In this document: piece after piece, positions 33,401-46,142 of the stretch
Layout of the letters: each line of letters opens with the position of its first letter
How positions within the stretch are numbered: position 1 is the stretch's first letter
NCBI RefSeq assembly: GCF_009389715.1
Contig: NC_052399.1
Coordinates: 21,545,646 to 21,609,645 of the forward strand
Source of the DNA: Phoenix dactylifera
Lineage: Eukaryota; Streptophyta; Magnoliopsida; Arecales; Arecaceae
Length of the DNA stretch: 64,000 nt
Direction: 5' to 3'
Made by a program: the position numbers and the translations under genes
Notes under the pieces: generated by a model
Told to the model about the DNA's origin: nothing
The model's input: only the letters and a program-made list of their open reading frames with translations
The model's database searches: none

Positions 33401-35490
33401 CACGCGCAGCTGCTAACGCATTTAGTGCCATAAAGAAAAGAATGACGGAGGCGCCAGTTATGCGGCTCCCTGATTTTAGCAAAGTTTTTGAGGTGGAATG
33501 TGATGCATCTGGCTTAGGAATAGGTGGTGTGCTTAGTCAAGAACGTCATCCTATCGCCTATTTTAGTGAAAAGCTGAACGAGGCTAGACAAAGATATTCC
33601 ACATATGACAAGGAATTTTATGCCATAGTCCAGGCCCTACGGTATTGGCGACATTATCTCCTTCCTAATGAATTTGTTCTCTATTCTGACCATGAAGCAC
33701 TTCGTTTTCTTAATTCCCAGAAAAAACTTAATCATCGACATGCCAAGTGGGTTCAATTCCTCCAGGATTACACTTTTGTCCTTAAGCATATGTCAGGTGC
33801 CGCGAACAAAGCTGCTGATGCGTTAAGTCGTCGAGTAACTCTGTTGTCCGCCATGTCTGTTTCCATCACCGGTTTTGACAGACTTAAGCTCGATTACTTG
33901 TCTTGCCCAGATTTTGGCCAACTCTATAATGCCCTCGCTGATGGACAAGGACCTTTGATTGATGGTGTTTATCTTCAAGACGGGTACTTATTCAAAGCTT
34001 CCAAGCTCTGCATTCCGCAAACTTCCGTGCGCGATTTCTTGATATGGGAAGTACATGCCGGCGGTCTCGCTGGACATTTTGGCCGTGATAAGACCATAGA
34101 AGAAGTTGAACGTCAGTTTTTTTGGCCAAGTTTGAAACGGGATGTTGCTAAAATTGTGGGACAGTGTCGCACGTGTCAACTAGCTAAGCACAAAAAACAA
34201 AATACTGGCCTCTACACTCCATTACCTGTCCCAGATCGCCCTTGGCTTGACCTTAGTATCGACTTCGTGCTCGGCCTTCCTCGCACGTTTCGAAAACATG
34301 ATTCCATTTTTGTGGTTGTGGATCGTTTTTCTAAAATGGCCCACTTCCTCCCTTGTTCCAAGACTTCTGATGCCTCTCGAGTAGCCAAGATATTTTTTGA
34401 TGAGATTGTTAAGTTATATGGTCTACCGAAAACTATTGTATCCGATAGGGATGTCCGCTTCATGAGCTATTTTTGGAAAACCTTGTGGCATCTGGTTGGC
34501 ACCAAACTTAGATTTTCTACTGCTTATCATCCTCAAACCGATGGTCAAACCGAAGTCGTCAACCGAAGTCTAGGTAACCTTCTGCGAAGTCTAGTAGGGG
34601 ATCACAATCGTAACTGGGATTCTATTCTGCCTGTCGCCTAATTTGCATATAATTCGTCGGTCAATAGGTCTATCGGGATGAGTCCATTTGAAGTGGTCCA
34701 TGGTTATAAAGCTCGCAAACCTGTAGATCTCCTACCTATGTCCCCCCATATTCGCATTTCTGAGTCTGCACATGCATTTGCACAACACATTCATAATCTG
34801 CATCAGGAAATTAGCAAGCGCATTCATATGAGTAATGCTCAATATAAGCTACAGGCTGATTCTCATAAGCGAGATAAACAATTTCAAACTGGGGATTATG
34901 TTATGATACGTATTCGGCCTGAGCGGTTTCCATCTGGAACCGTCAAGAAACTGCAGGCTCGTAGTGCTGGGCCCTTTCGGGTATTGCAACGAGTGGGTAC
35001 TAATGCTTACGTTCTTGATCTTCCCTCTGATTTTGGTATTAGCTCCACTTTTAATATTGAGGATTTGGTTGCTTACAAGGGCCCCCTTTCTATTCCTACT
35101 GATCCTTTCGCTCAGCCTTCACTTGAGCTTGATGATACTCCTATTCTTGATTCCATACCATCTCCGTCCACTCTAGCTTTACCACCAGCACAAAAAGAAC
35201 ATATTGATGCCATTTTAGATGAGCAGACTGTTTCTACCAGAGATGGGGGTGTTCAGCGTTTCCTGGTTCGTTGGCGAGGACGCCCGGAGTCTGATACTAC
35301 ATGGATTACTCGTGCGGAGTTACAGCGCGTTGACCCAGATCTTTTGGAGTACTACCAGAGTCATTCGTCGGGGTCGACTTCTTCTTACCCGGGGGGAGTT
35401 GGTGCGGACACGAGTACTGGACTGATTATTTTGCAGGATCATGGTTGTCGCAGGAAGACGGTCCAGCCACTTTCGTTGTGGCTGGATTGA
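30494..35490 (+). mobile_element. gag-pol region of the chromovirus
   Basis: Parts in order, approximate positions. Gag with a coiled N terminus of repeated QVQNTNAQ-type heptads (30590-30700), the retrotransposon gag domain (31000-31480) and a CCHC knuckle CFKCQGFGHVASQC (about 31668). Aspartic protease with DSGS (about 32010). Reverse transcriptase with YFDDILIYS (about 33059). RNase H with ECDASGLGIGG (about 33496). Integrase with a zinc-binding HxxxH...CxxC region (34050-34180) and the DDE core (34250-34580). A C-terminal chromodomain (FLVRWRGRPESDTTW, about 35258), which in this clade steers integration to marked chromatin. About two interruptions in total. Confidence 0.93.
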
Positions 35491-35759
35491 TTGATGTCAT
35501 TTTTATTATTTATTTTATGTGGGTAGGATTAGTTTGCATATTGTCTTTTGAGGGCCTCTTTCGAATTGTTTTCTTCATAGGGACTTATTTGTTATTTGGT
35601 GGCCCTACATATATAGGGCATGCATTTGCTTAATTTTTAATGAATGAATTCCAGAAAATTAGCCTTCTTCTTCTTCCTCCTCCTCTCCTCTTTCTTCTTC
35701 TTCCCCTCTTCTTCTCCTCTTTCACGCTGCCTTCCATCTTTTACATCCGTTCTGCGTCA
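35400..35759 (+). repeat. 3' LTR of the chromovirus
   Basis: Same length as the 5' LTR, with about one difference seen. It begins inside the tail of the coding region, straight after the purine tract. Confidence 0.95.
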
Positions 35760-35764
35760 GGGCT

Positions 35765-37475
35765 TTGCTTCAGAATTTATTTAGTTCTGTATACCTGGGG
35801 ATGCAAATGATATATAATAGGCTGTTAACCTGATTCATTGGTCATTTAATGAGGGGAATCTGGATTTGAGAAAGTAGTCTAAGTAGATCTAAATCTGCAA
35901 AATGCCATGCAATTATGGTCAGATTTGGTTTTAGTCGGAATATTTCAAGAAACTGAAAACCAATCACACGTACCCACTTCATTGTCTGAGAGTTTTCAAG
36001 GAACCCTGTATCACCTACTCCGCATTTCACGATCTCATCTTCATCTTCATCTCCATCTCCATCAAGAACATTTTTTGGACTCAAAACTAACAAGAAGAGC
36101 CCTTAAGGGGCGAGCAGGACGCTCGGAGTCTCGCTCCTACCCGGCGGGCTCTGGTACGCGTTCTGCCGTTCCATAATTGCCCCTGCCGGTTCCCCAAATC
36201 CAGTGCCGGTACGCTTCACTGGTTCCTCTATTTTTGAATTACTTCGCCCGACCCCAATTAATTAACTTTCTGCCTGCAAGCTATTTGTTTCCTGGGCTCT
36301 GAAGACCTGGTATGTTGGAGTCTCGTGTTTGATGTATTTGCTGATATACCTCATCTCTACCACTCAGCGGTACTTTCATTTTACCGTGCATCTAATCTTT
36401 TTTATATCTATCTCTATACCTCATAACTTGTATCCTGCTCGCTAACATGCTCGTCGGGAAAAAAAATCCCTCCTTGAAAATGTTTGAATTAATCTCTGCT
36501 GTCTAAGATTCTCCTGTGGAAGCAAAATTTGTTCAATAATTTACAACTGATTATCTTTATATAGATCAGCTATGGAAGTAATTCTGCTTTCTTAGTATTA
36601 CTTATTATAATTTTGATTTCTATATGCACAATGCATGCTTCCAAATATGCACACATTTATTTTATTTAAAAATATAGATCCATTCCATTTATATGTACAA
36701 CAATGTTATATTATTTGCTTTGCATATTAATTTTACAGAGATGTTTTGTATTATAATTTTATGTAAGTTTTAATGGGTTAGTGCCAGCTTAAAGTAACTT
36801 AACACAGTCATCCTTGTGTAGCACAATTATCCTTGTGTTCTTAAAGCTTAAATAGGATTAAAAACTGGTGGTGGGATTTGAGCCATGATCTCTTGGTATG
36901 CCTTTCTCACCGAGGGGAGCAATATTCCTTTCATTGTTTCTAATCTCTCACTCCTGATGGTGGAACACAAAAGCGTTTAATCAGGCTTCATTTTGATTCA
37001 ATATTACCCATAATAGGTGTTGTGGTTGAAATTTGGCCTGAGGGTGACCACGCAGGAGGTGGTCGAGAAGACGCCGGCTGGGTGGAACACAAAAGCATTG
37101 AATCAGCTTTCATTTTGATTCAATATTACCCAGAATAGGATATAGGTTCAGCACACAATCGTGAGTCTCTGACATGGAAATGATGATGTGTAGAGTTGGA
37201 TTTCATTACGCTCTTGAAATTGAATATAGAAGTTGATTCTTTGAGTAAGTCCTTTTAAGATTACCAAAACAAAATGCACAATGTAGAAAAGCAGAAATCC
37301 TTTTTGATATCAACTTTAAATTATTCCCAATCTATGCTTGCTCGCTTAAGTACATAATCTATTGATAGGCCACCCTTATTAAGAAAAAAGAGAAAGAAAA
37401 AGCATAAGATTACATCAAGCTCCCTTCTTACATAAACAAACTAGAAAAGTAGAAATACATATATAACTGAACTTT
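35765..37475. other. Intergenic; right part duplicated at 62344-62794
   Basis: 35765-36840 is AT-rich with no gene seen. From about 36835 the sequence is the 3' flank of the LRR kinase gene and matches the flank of the third kinase. A piece around 'ggtggaacacaaaagc..ttcattttgattcaatattaccca' is doubled (about 36960 and 37081). Confidence 0.5.
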
Positions 37476-40400
37476 CTACTCGTTATGAGGTAGATTTGCC
37501 CCCTCTTCAAAGATTTCGACCACCGATAACCTGTCTTTAACTGCCTTGAGTTTATTGGCAACATCTCGCATGTCCATTCGTTCTTTAGGCGATTCTTTCG
37601 AGCACGAAAGCCCAATTCCAATTAATGAAGTAATGCATCTCCTCATTCTCATCCTGGCAGCATTTTCATTTCTACCGTTGTTATTAGCTTCTTCGCATTC
37701 TTCTTGCAGGATCTGGAGATCCAAAATCTCCATGATTCCTTCTGGAAAAGCTGTGTCGACAAATTTATGAAGATTTAGACCATCCTTGAACATGTCGTCT
37801 GTAGGTTTCTTTCCCGTAAGCGTCTCTAGCAAGAGTATTCCATAGCTATATACGTCTCCCTGCGTAGAGATTTTGCTGCCCATCGCATATTCTGCATTTC
37901 ATTGGTACATCGGTTGCAGAGTAATTGATATATAGTTTAGAAATGAAGATAATTTTTCAATCAAACAAAACATAGACTTATGTCATGAAGTAATCCATAT
38001 AGTTATCTGCAATTTCATTCAAGTATGCATATGAAAGAGAGATGAGAGAATATTTTTGAGCTCTTACCCGGTGCGACATATCCGATGGATCCTTTTATCC
38101 CCATCCAACTTGTTGAATTCTCAGATGTTGCAGAGCTGGAAGTAGGGAGAAACTTTGCTAAGCCAAAATCACCCACATGGGCAGTCATATCATTGTCAAG
38201 AAGAATGTTGCTTGGCTTGAGATCACAATGAACAACGGGCACTGCATTGCCGTGATGTAAATAGTTCAAACCAGAGGCCACATCGATGACTATGTTTAAC
38301 CTTTGAGTAAGGTTCAGCTTCTTTGCCTGGTCATGTTCGGGAGCTTTTGGATGCAACCACTCTTCTAGGCTCCCATTAGGCATGTATTCAAAGACTAGAG
38401 CTTTAAAGTCATTACCTCTTGAATCAACAGTCGAGCATGAAGTAATGATCTTAACAAGATTCCTGTGGCGCATGTTTCTTAAGGCTTCACATTCGGCACT
38501 GAAACTCTTTAGCGCTCCAATTTGATGAAGGTTGAATACCTTCACGATGATGGTATTCTCTTCAAGATCTATTTTCCCTTTATACACCGAACCAAAACTT
38601 CCGATGCCGACCAAGTTGTCTGAAGAGAAGCCATTAGTTGCTCTGTGGATGTCCGCATAAGATAATTTCTTGTACTTGCCCTCCATATTGGAGACAGAGT
38701 GAGATTTTTCCCCCGTCTTCCTTTGTCGACAAAGAATGGCCAGCAAACACAGCATAAGGACTATGGCGGCACCTGCAACTGGTATTGTAACCTTGAGGAA
38801 CATCCTCTTTGAAGCTTTGATAGAGCAAGGCGGCAGCTGCCAATTGGGATCACCTCCACAGAGCCTCCTATTCCCAAGGATAGAAATTTCGGTGGCATTA
38901 TCGAAAATACCACCCTCTGGGACTTCGCCCTCAAGATCATTGAATGAAAGATTAAGATAATGAAGAGAACGAAGAGACTTGAAGAAATCTGGAATTGGCC
39001 CGGATAAGTTGTTTCGAGAAAGATCCAAGTCCACCATGCCTTTCAAGGATCCAAGTCCTTGAGGAATGCCGCCTTCAAAAAAGTTGCCTTGCATGTATAG
39101 GTGTTCCAAGAGCTGGCAAGCACCTAAGGTGGAAGGGATGTCACCGGACAATCGGTTCTCGGAGACATCTAAACGATCAAGGTTAATCAAGTTGTCTACT
39201 TCCATTGGCATAGGCCCGGTGAGATAATTATGCGACAGGTCCAAATATTGTGCAAGATTAGAAATGCTGACGAGTTCCCTTGGTATGCTTCCAAGGAAAG
39301 CATTGTGGGAAAGGTTTAATACTCCCAACTTTCTGCAATTTCCCAAGATTGCAGGGATATTGCCGCTCAGTTCATTTTCTTGCATATAAAGCTCGTTCAA
39401 TTGAGCAAGGTTGCCAATAGTAGAGGGGATCGGTCCCGATAATTTGTTTCCTGATAAGTACATCACATGTAAGTTCTGAAGCTTTCCTATGGTCTCTGGA
39501 ATTTCTCCCATGAAAAGGTTTTGATCTAGGTAAAGCACAGTTAGGCTAACAAGATTCCCTATCTCTGCAGGAATGGGCCCAGATATTTGATTTTTCCCAA
39601 TCAATAGCCACTCAAGCTGTGTGGAGAGATTGCCTACCAAACTAGGCAGTCGGCCCTCAAATTGGTTTTGGTACAAGCTTAATCTCTCCAATAAGCTACA
39701 ATTAGTCAGAGAAGAGAAGAAGCTCCAGTCATGGGCTTCGAGCTGATTCCAGCCAATGTACAAATAGCGCAGGTTTTGTAGGGATCCTAGATTGGAAGGC
39801 ACCAATCCACTGAATGAATTATTGGAAAGATCAAGCATCTGAAGCCCGGAAGCATTGCATAATGAAACTGGAATTGGTCCATGGAATTGGTTCCCTTGCA
39901 TGACCAAGTTTTGGAGGTTAGGAAGAGTGAGGCCCATATTCGGTGGAAGTGTCCCGGAGAGCCTATTGCTCGCCACACCAAAATAGGTGAGCGACGAGCG
40001 GTTGTAAAGAGAAGGTGGGATTTGGCCAGACAAGTTGTTGATGGTCAAATCCAGCTCTTGTAGGTCGGGGATGTTGCCTAGGCTTTCTGGAATGCTTCCC
40101 ACCAAGTTATTGCTAGCAAGATAAAGATACTGGAGAGAGGAGAAGTTCCCCAATGAAGACGGGATGCCTCCTGAAAGTTGGTTCAGAGACAGCCCGAGGA
40201 AAAAAAGGCTCGAGGGGGTGGCTAAGAAAGGTGGCAAACCTCCTATCAGATGGTTCTTTGCTAGATCAATATAGAAGAGGGATGAGCTGCTACCTAATGA
40301 TCGGGGGATCTCTCCCGTGAGACTGTTGAATGATAGGTCAAGATATTGAAGGGATAAGCTGGTTCCTAGCAAAGAAGGGATGCCTCCCGTCAGACTATTG

Positions 40401-41266
40401 TAGGATAAGTTGAGATATGCAATTGGGCTGCTACCTAGCATGGGTGGAATTTCGCCAGTGAGGTTATTGTTTGATAGATCAAGAGCATGCAAAGAAGAGC
40501 TATTTCCTAGCAATTGTGGGATTACTCCAGCAAGGTTGTTATCTGATAGGAGAAGAACACTAAGGAATGAGTTGTTGGCCAGGAATGGTGGAATGCTTCC
40601 TGTGAGACGATTGCCTGAAAGATCAACCTGGGTGGGCGATGGGCTACGTCCCAACAAAGGAGGAATGCAGCCTGTGAGATTGTTATTGCTTAGAAAGAGG
40701 TTGTCAAGATTTTGAAGGGAGCTGAAGTCGGTGGGAATTTCTCCACTGAGTTTGTTGTAATCTAAACTAAGGGTTTGGAGGTTCAAACACTGACCAAGAT
40801 TGGACGGGATTTCCCCTTCAAGAGAGTTCATACTTAGGTTAAGGTACTGAAGTCGAGAGAGACGACCTAGCTCTTGTGGGATGTGTCCGTTGAGTAGGTT
40901 ATTCGGTAGATAGATTCTTCTAAGAAAGGTGAGGTTGGATACGTCGGGTGATATGACGCCTGTGAGGTTGAGGGAATCAAGGACCAAAGCCGTGACCCTT
41001 TGTGGGTGTCGCCGGCCACAAGTGACGCCCAACCACCTACAGCAATTGTGGGATTCGTTTCTCCAGGAGGTCAAGGCTCCAAGAGGGTCGGATAGCAATG
41101 ACTTGAAGGCAAGGAGAGCTAGCTTGTCGGTGGCAATGTTTGGGAGGATGGGATCAGGAGCAGCAGCAGCTAGTGCGGAGTAGGAGTGCAAGGAGCATAA
41201 GCTGAAGAGAAGGATGAGAGCTATTGGCTGGAGTACTCTAATATTGTTTACTTGTGGAAGATCCAT
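37476..41266 (-). CDS. LRR receptor-like kinase, LRR-XII (EFR/XA21-like), non-RD, large ectodomain
   Basis: Coding sequence complement(join(37476..37891, 38068..41266)), 3615 nt, 1204 aa. The 176-bp intron follows GYVAP and joins to EYAMGSKIS in frame. In order: signal peptide (VLQPIALILLFSLCSLHSYS), LRRNT with CCRWLGVTC, over 25 LRRs, a Cys-pair cap (RRLCGGDPNWQLPPC), a transmembrane helix (VAGAAIVLMLCLLAIL, near 835), and a kinase with [12 protein letters not shown], catalytic Lys in IIVKVF, HCDLKPSN (non-RD) and DFGLAKF. It is longer than the 14199 gene by about 100 residues, mostly extra LRRs. The Met at 41266 is the only one ahead of the signal peptide, and a TATA box lies about 75 bp upstream. 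All kinase motifs are present. Expected role: plasma-membrane receptor for a microbial pattern or peptide; the ligand is unknown. Confidence 0.93.
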
Positions 41267-42425
41267 TTGATAAGAGTGGGTAGAGAGGTATGGTTGGTTG
41301 AACTAAGGCAGCGTGGATTAACTCTATGGAGGAGATGCCTTTTTATAAGAATGGATCTGCAGACGCGATAATGAATATGGTAGAGGCTGCTCTTTTGGAA
41401 AAGGGAGTTCTCCCGTCCAAACTAGAAGATTCTGAGAGTAGCGTTGATTGGAAGAGGAGGGCGTCGACGGAATGGGGGAGTTAGAGTAGGAGAAGAGACC
41501 TCGAATTTGTGTGAACACAAAAGTTTGGTTTCCAAGCAGAAGACTTGGCTGGGTCGACCTACTTGTGGAGGATCCTTTTGATAAGAGTAGTGGAGCTGCT
41601 TTTTCTTGAAAAGGAAGTTAATGCATCGATCGTGTCATCCATTCTTTCCAAAAGAAAAGGATGGCGAGAAGAATGGAGTCATGGAAGTGAGGATGAAAAT
41701 GGCAAAAACGTTTCCTGTGGAGCTAAGAATATTATAGTCCAAACTAGAAGAAGAGACCTGCAATTTGTGTGGATATAAAAGTTTTGTTTTAGAGTAGAAG
41801 ATTTGGTTGAGTAGACCTACTTGTGGAAGATCCATTTGATAAGAGTGGGGAGTTACTTTTGGTTAAACTAACGTAGCATGGATCAACTTTATGGCGGAGC
41901 TACTTTTTTTTTTAAGTAAGGAACTTATTGCATCGATCATGTCACGCATTCTTTCCAAACTACAAGACTTGGGAATTATGTTGACTCGGTAGGAGAATAG
42001 ACCTCTAATTTGTGTGAACACAAGTTTTGTTTCCAAGCAGAAGACTTGGCTAAGTAGACCTACTTTTGGAAGATCCTTTTGATAAGAGCAGCGAAGCTGC
42101 CTTTTCTTAAAAAGAAACTTAATGCATCGATCATGTCATGCATTCTTTCCAAAAGAAAAAGAAAAATGTCGGTCATGTCGTGCAAAAGATGGTGAGAAGA
42201 ATGGAGTCATGGGAGTGAGGATGAAAATGGAAAAGAGTATTATAGTCCAAACTAGAAGACTTGGGAATTGTGTTTACTAGAATAGGACAGCATCGAAGCA
42301 ATGGGAGACCTAGTAGAAAAAGAGACCTTTAATTTGTGTGAACATAAAAATTTTCCTTCCAAGCAGAAGACTTGGTTAAGTAGACCTACTTGCGGAAGAT
42401 CCATTTGATAAGAGTAGGGAGATAT
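41252..42425 (-). repeat. Five degenerate copies of the gene's start region
   Basis: The segment spanning the start codon and leader ('tacttgtggaagatccatttgataagag') occurs near 41252, 41568, 41817, 42059 and 42385, spaced about 240-330 bp. The units also share 'caaactagaaga', 'aatttgtgtg.a.a.aaaagtt' and 'catcgatc.tgtcatgcattctttcc'. The copy at 41835 still begins an open frame with MDLPQV. The array lies directly upstream of the receptor gene. Confidence 0.8.
41340..41347 (-). promoter_or_regulatory. TATA box of the LRR kinase gene
   Basis: TATAAAAA on the minus strand, about 75 bp before the ATG at 41266. Confidence 0.55.
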
Positions 42426-42692
42426 TGCTGGTTAATATATTCATCTTTCTTAAACATATTTTCAAGTTTCTATTGCAAATAAATTTGTAGGGCCATCTTC
42501 ATAATCGATAAGATATCATAGTTCATATTTGTTACGAACTTTAACCCGTTGGCAGAGGATCGTTTTCATTGGATGTTAGTTTCAAGGTGTCGATTGGCCC
42601 CCATTTCTAGAGGCAGTCATAGCAATCTGAGAACCTTTAAAAATTTATATCTTTTTTCTTAAAATATACATATAAATAGTTAAAATACTAAA

Positions 42693-44809
42693 TATCACGC
42701 CCCGAACCCACCACCCGGGTCCGGTACGCGACCGGCCGCATGAGCCCTAGAGCAATGCCCTAAAGATCATGTAAGGCCTAAGATAAACAAAAAATCCAAT
42801 AAATCCATAACTAATTAATTGATTCAAATTGACAAATCCAACATGTTCAGATAATCAAATTGGTTCAATTACAAAAGCTTTCAATGTTCATTGATATCAA
42901 GATAAACTAACTAACTAATGACTCTCATACTCGCACTCTGCGCTCATCCCATCCATGTCTTTGCATCCTGCAACTCTGAAAAAAAAATAAGAAGGGAGGT
43001 GAGCTTTACAGTCCAGTAAGAATTTCTACACATCCATACCAACACAATAATAATATGAATTTGAAAAACCACGACAAATCGATGCACATTTCATGAAATC
43101 ATAAACAGTTTCCAAAAGGCTCAAATAATCAATATAAGTATGTACGTCAAATATCAATGAAGGTCCAGCCACATAGGAATGATATAGCATATGATAGCTC
43201 ATAAATCTTCATTACTATTTACAATGCTTTTTCTTTCCATTCTCTATTAACTTGATCCGAATCAATTATCTTTCTGACTTTGGGCTACATCCCGGTCACG
43301 TTTCCGGCCTGTGATGGGGCAATCGATAGTATCACATTTCCGACCTGTGATGGGGCAATCGATAGTATCACATTTCCAGCCTATGACGGGGCAATCGATA
43401 GAATCACATTTTCAGCCTGTGACGGGGCAATCGATAGTATCACATTTCCAGCCTGTGACAGGGCAATCAATAATATCACATTTCCAGCCTATGATGGGGC
43501 AATCAATAATAACGAGATAAGCCCAAAGTTCCTGTTCATTTAATCAATTCGCAAACACACATCAATCCCTTTTTCCACTTTATTTTCAACCTAGACTAAC
43601 CATGGTCACGTTTCCGGCCCGTGACAGGGCAATCAATATAATATGGTTAGTCCATACCACCACATTCATAAATCCGATTATGCAGGTATAGGTTATACAC
43701 ATACATGTATCCATTATAATACCAATCACAAGCCAACACGATCAAAATATAATTTAATATAAAACTATTTTTGCTTTATCTCGATCATAGCATATTAGCA
43801 TATATGGTGCAAAAATATTTATATCATGCAGAATTGGCGTACAAGGATTCTTACTCTTTGTTGAAAACTCAGACAAACTAATCACCGCCCTCATAGCGAT
43901 CTATGAACCGGAATGCGCATGACTCCACCCAACATCCTTTCGTCCAATAGATTGTTCCCCTACAGAATCAAGACAATATTAAAAGTTACCCAAGATATCT
44001 GACAACCCAAAGCTCTCTATGGATCCTCTCAAGGGTCTACAAGTATCTAGTACCCCAAGACTAACCAACAATTCATGATCTCCCTGAATTAAATTAGAGA
44101 GAAAACAGACTAATAAGAGACAGCAACTAGAGGGAGAAGATAAAATAACAAAGAAGAGAGAGAGTTGGCTCTCTCTCTCTCCCTCTCTTCCTTCTTCTTC
44201 CCGTCAATAAAACAACAAAGAAGAGAGAGAGTTGGCTCTCTCTCTCTCTCCCTCTTCCTTCCTCCTTCCCGACGGAAAGGAGGAGAGTGCTTGGTAGCCG
44301 GCGGCCCATGGCCGGCGACACCCCATGGTGGTGCCACGCCCGGCGACGGCCGGCCGGAACAGAAGGGGAGAAGGCCGAACAGAGGCTCGGCTTTCCCCAT
44401 CAGCCCAGCGGCTTTCCGTCCACATTCCTAAGAAAATAATAGCCAAAGACGAAGGAGAAGAAGGAGAGGGTGCTCACCTTACCTCCGGCGAGTTCCTCCG
44501 GCAAGATCGGCGGTGAACAACCCAAGTTTCTCACGGATCCCTTTTTTTTTCCTTTTTCTTTTGAACGGCACTCGGTTGATGCCCTAGGATGAGGAGAAAG
44601 GGATCTTTGTATAGATGGAGATTGGTTCCATTTAGGTAAGATTTAATCCCCCTTTTTCCTCTTTTTTTTTTTCCTCTTGCGTCGGATTCGGGGAGGGGTT
44701 GAAACAGGGGAGGGAGAAGACCCTGTTCGGGAGTCTCCCTCCCCTTCACATGAGTCGGGCCGGTGCTGTGGTTAACGGGCCGGGCTGGCTCAAAAATGTG
44801 GCTCTTACA
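42693..44809. mobile_element. Long solo LTR (probably Ty3/gypsy), 2.1 kb
   Basis: Fossil. It begins TATCACGCCCCGAACCC, a common start motif of long plant gypsy LTRs (usually TGTCACGCC), and ends CTCTTACA. It is flanked by the 5-bp duplication ctaaa (42688-42692 and 44810-44814). There are no coding parts, so it looks like the product of LTR-LTR recombination. It contains a 36-bp tandem repeat (43302-43516) and two copies of a CT-rich segment (about 44150-44250). The CT-rich, GC-rich right part probably lies near its transcription unit. Confidence 0.7.
43302..43516. repeat. 36-bp tandem repeat, six units
   Basis: The unit 'atcacatttccagcctgtga' plus 'tggggcaatcgatagt' is repeated six times, with a seventh degenerate copy near 43604. 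The period is a multiple of three, so a translation gives ITFPxCDGAIDS repeats, but there is no sign of a gene. Confidence 0.9.
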
Positions 44810-44814
44810 CTAAA

Positions 44815-46142
44815 TGATATGATTGGATTCATATTTTATAATAAAGCTATATTCATCAAAATATTTTTATATTAAAGCATAATTTTTATAACACATATGC
44901 TGATTCATAAATTTAAGAAAAGTATAATATTTCCACAAGCAAATTTTATGTATGAAAAATATGATCATTTGAAAAATAATGAGTGAAACATTTACTTACC
45001 TATTTCATCTTAGACTATCAAACTTTACTAGACAATTTAGTTAACCCTATTAAAAACATTAAAAGTGAAATTAATGTCTGTTTGATGTTTTTAATCGAAT
45101 AATAAGAAATATGGATGGTTAGTCGGATGATAGCATTTGATGATTCTGAGTAGGTCAGGTCTGAGCGATTCGATCAATAAATCATAGGGCATGGAGTCAA
45201 TTAGAGCCAAAGTCGTTTAACATAACTCATCATTAGTGGGTTCTATAGACACTTGACAAGGCTGGGTGATCGATCCAGTAGGCGACTTGTGCACAGGTCA
45301 GTTTAGGGCCTCTTTTCGGAGATCAACTCAAGTTTGTAGATCAGATCGACAGAACCTGACATCGGGTTCCTTTGATCTTCTAGAGAGAGAAAGTAGAGAG
45401 AGGAGAGAGGAGAAAGGAAGAAGAGAGAGTCTTTCATCTCTCCTCTTTTCTTCTTGGATTAAGGGGGTGGAGGCCACCAAGCGGCCGACTCCTGTGACGG
45501 CGGCCCAAGGCGATATCTTTGCCAAGGCATCGCCGGCGACAATGGTCGGCTGGCGCAAGAAAGAAAAAAGGAAGAGGATCATCAGCGAATCGATCAACTC
45601 AGCCTGATCATGGCTATTTTTCTAACCCACAACCATATGATCTCAGGGGTCCCCATGGGCGGCAAGGCTCGGCCTCTTTTCGGTGGCCAGTGGCGGCGAG
45701 CACAGGAGGAAGAAGCACTGAAACAAGGCACCCCTATTTTGGATTAAATTTCGGCGATTAGCCGGCTCAAACCCAAGTAAGGACTGCTATAAACCTAGGA
45801 AAGAAGGAGAGGAAGGCAGGCAACACTCATCTCGGTCCGGTGAGGTTCCTATGGTCCTTTTCGGCGACAAATCAGAGAGAAGATTTGGAAAAGAATCATC
45901 GAGATGGGTGGTGATTCCTGGAGAAATCGATGATGGCTTTCAATGGAGTTAAATATGCAAAGTTCCAGAGTTCTACTCGAACTTTGATTGCCTGGATATC
46001 TTCAATTTCTACTGGAATCAGAGGAGGAAGAAGACTCCTATCTCTGCTGGATCATGATACAGGGCATGGTGGCTTTAGGCCTAGCCTCTTCAGACCGGCT
46101 CGCAAGCCCAAGGAAGCACCAAGAAAAACTGGGTTATTATAG
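44815..46142. other. No gene recognised
   Basis: 44815-45250 is AT-rich. 45350-46140 is richer in GC with a GA-rich tract (45380-45440) and LTR-like composition, but I could not find ends or coding parts. Confidence 0.35.

Larger units (their letters stand above)
28277..35759 (+). mobile_element. Ty3/gypsy chromovirus, young and nearly whole
   Basis: A 7483-bp LTR retrotransposon flanked by the 5-bp target duplication GGGCT (28272-28276 and 35760-35764). Two 360-bp LTRs (28277-28636 and 35400-35759) differ at about one position by eye, which suggests an insertion well under a million years old at usual plant rates. A primer-binding site complementary to initiator tRNA-Met (TGGTATCATAGC, from 28640) follows the first LTR. 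A purine tract (GGGGGGAG) precedes the second. The order gag, protease, reverse transcriptase, RNase H, integrase, chromodomain is that of chromoviruses. The gag-pol reading frame has about two breaks, so the copy itself is probably not autonomous. Confidence 0.95.

Noticed and set aside
37476-41266. Naming the receptors XA21 or EFR
   Set aside because: They belong to the same subfamily by structure, but LRR-XII is large and orthology cannot be judged from sequence alone.
43302-43516. CRISPR-like regular repeats
   Set aside because: Adjacent units with no spacers, in a plant retrotransposon LTR.
43280-43543. Repeat protein ITFPxCDGAIDS
   Set aside because: By-product of a 36-bp DNA repeat in a solo LTR; no gene structure.
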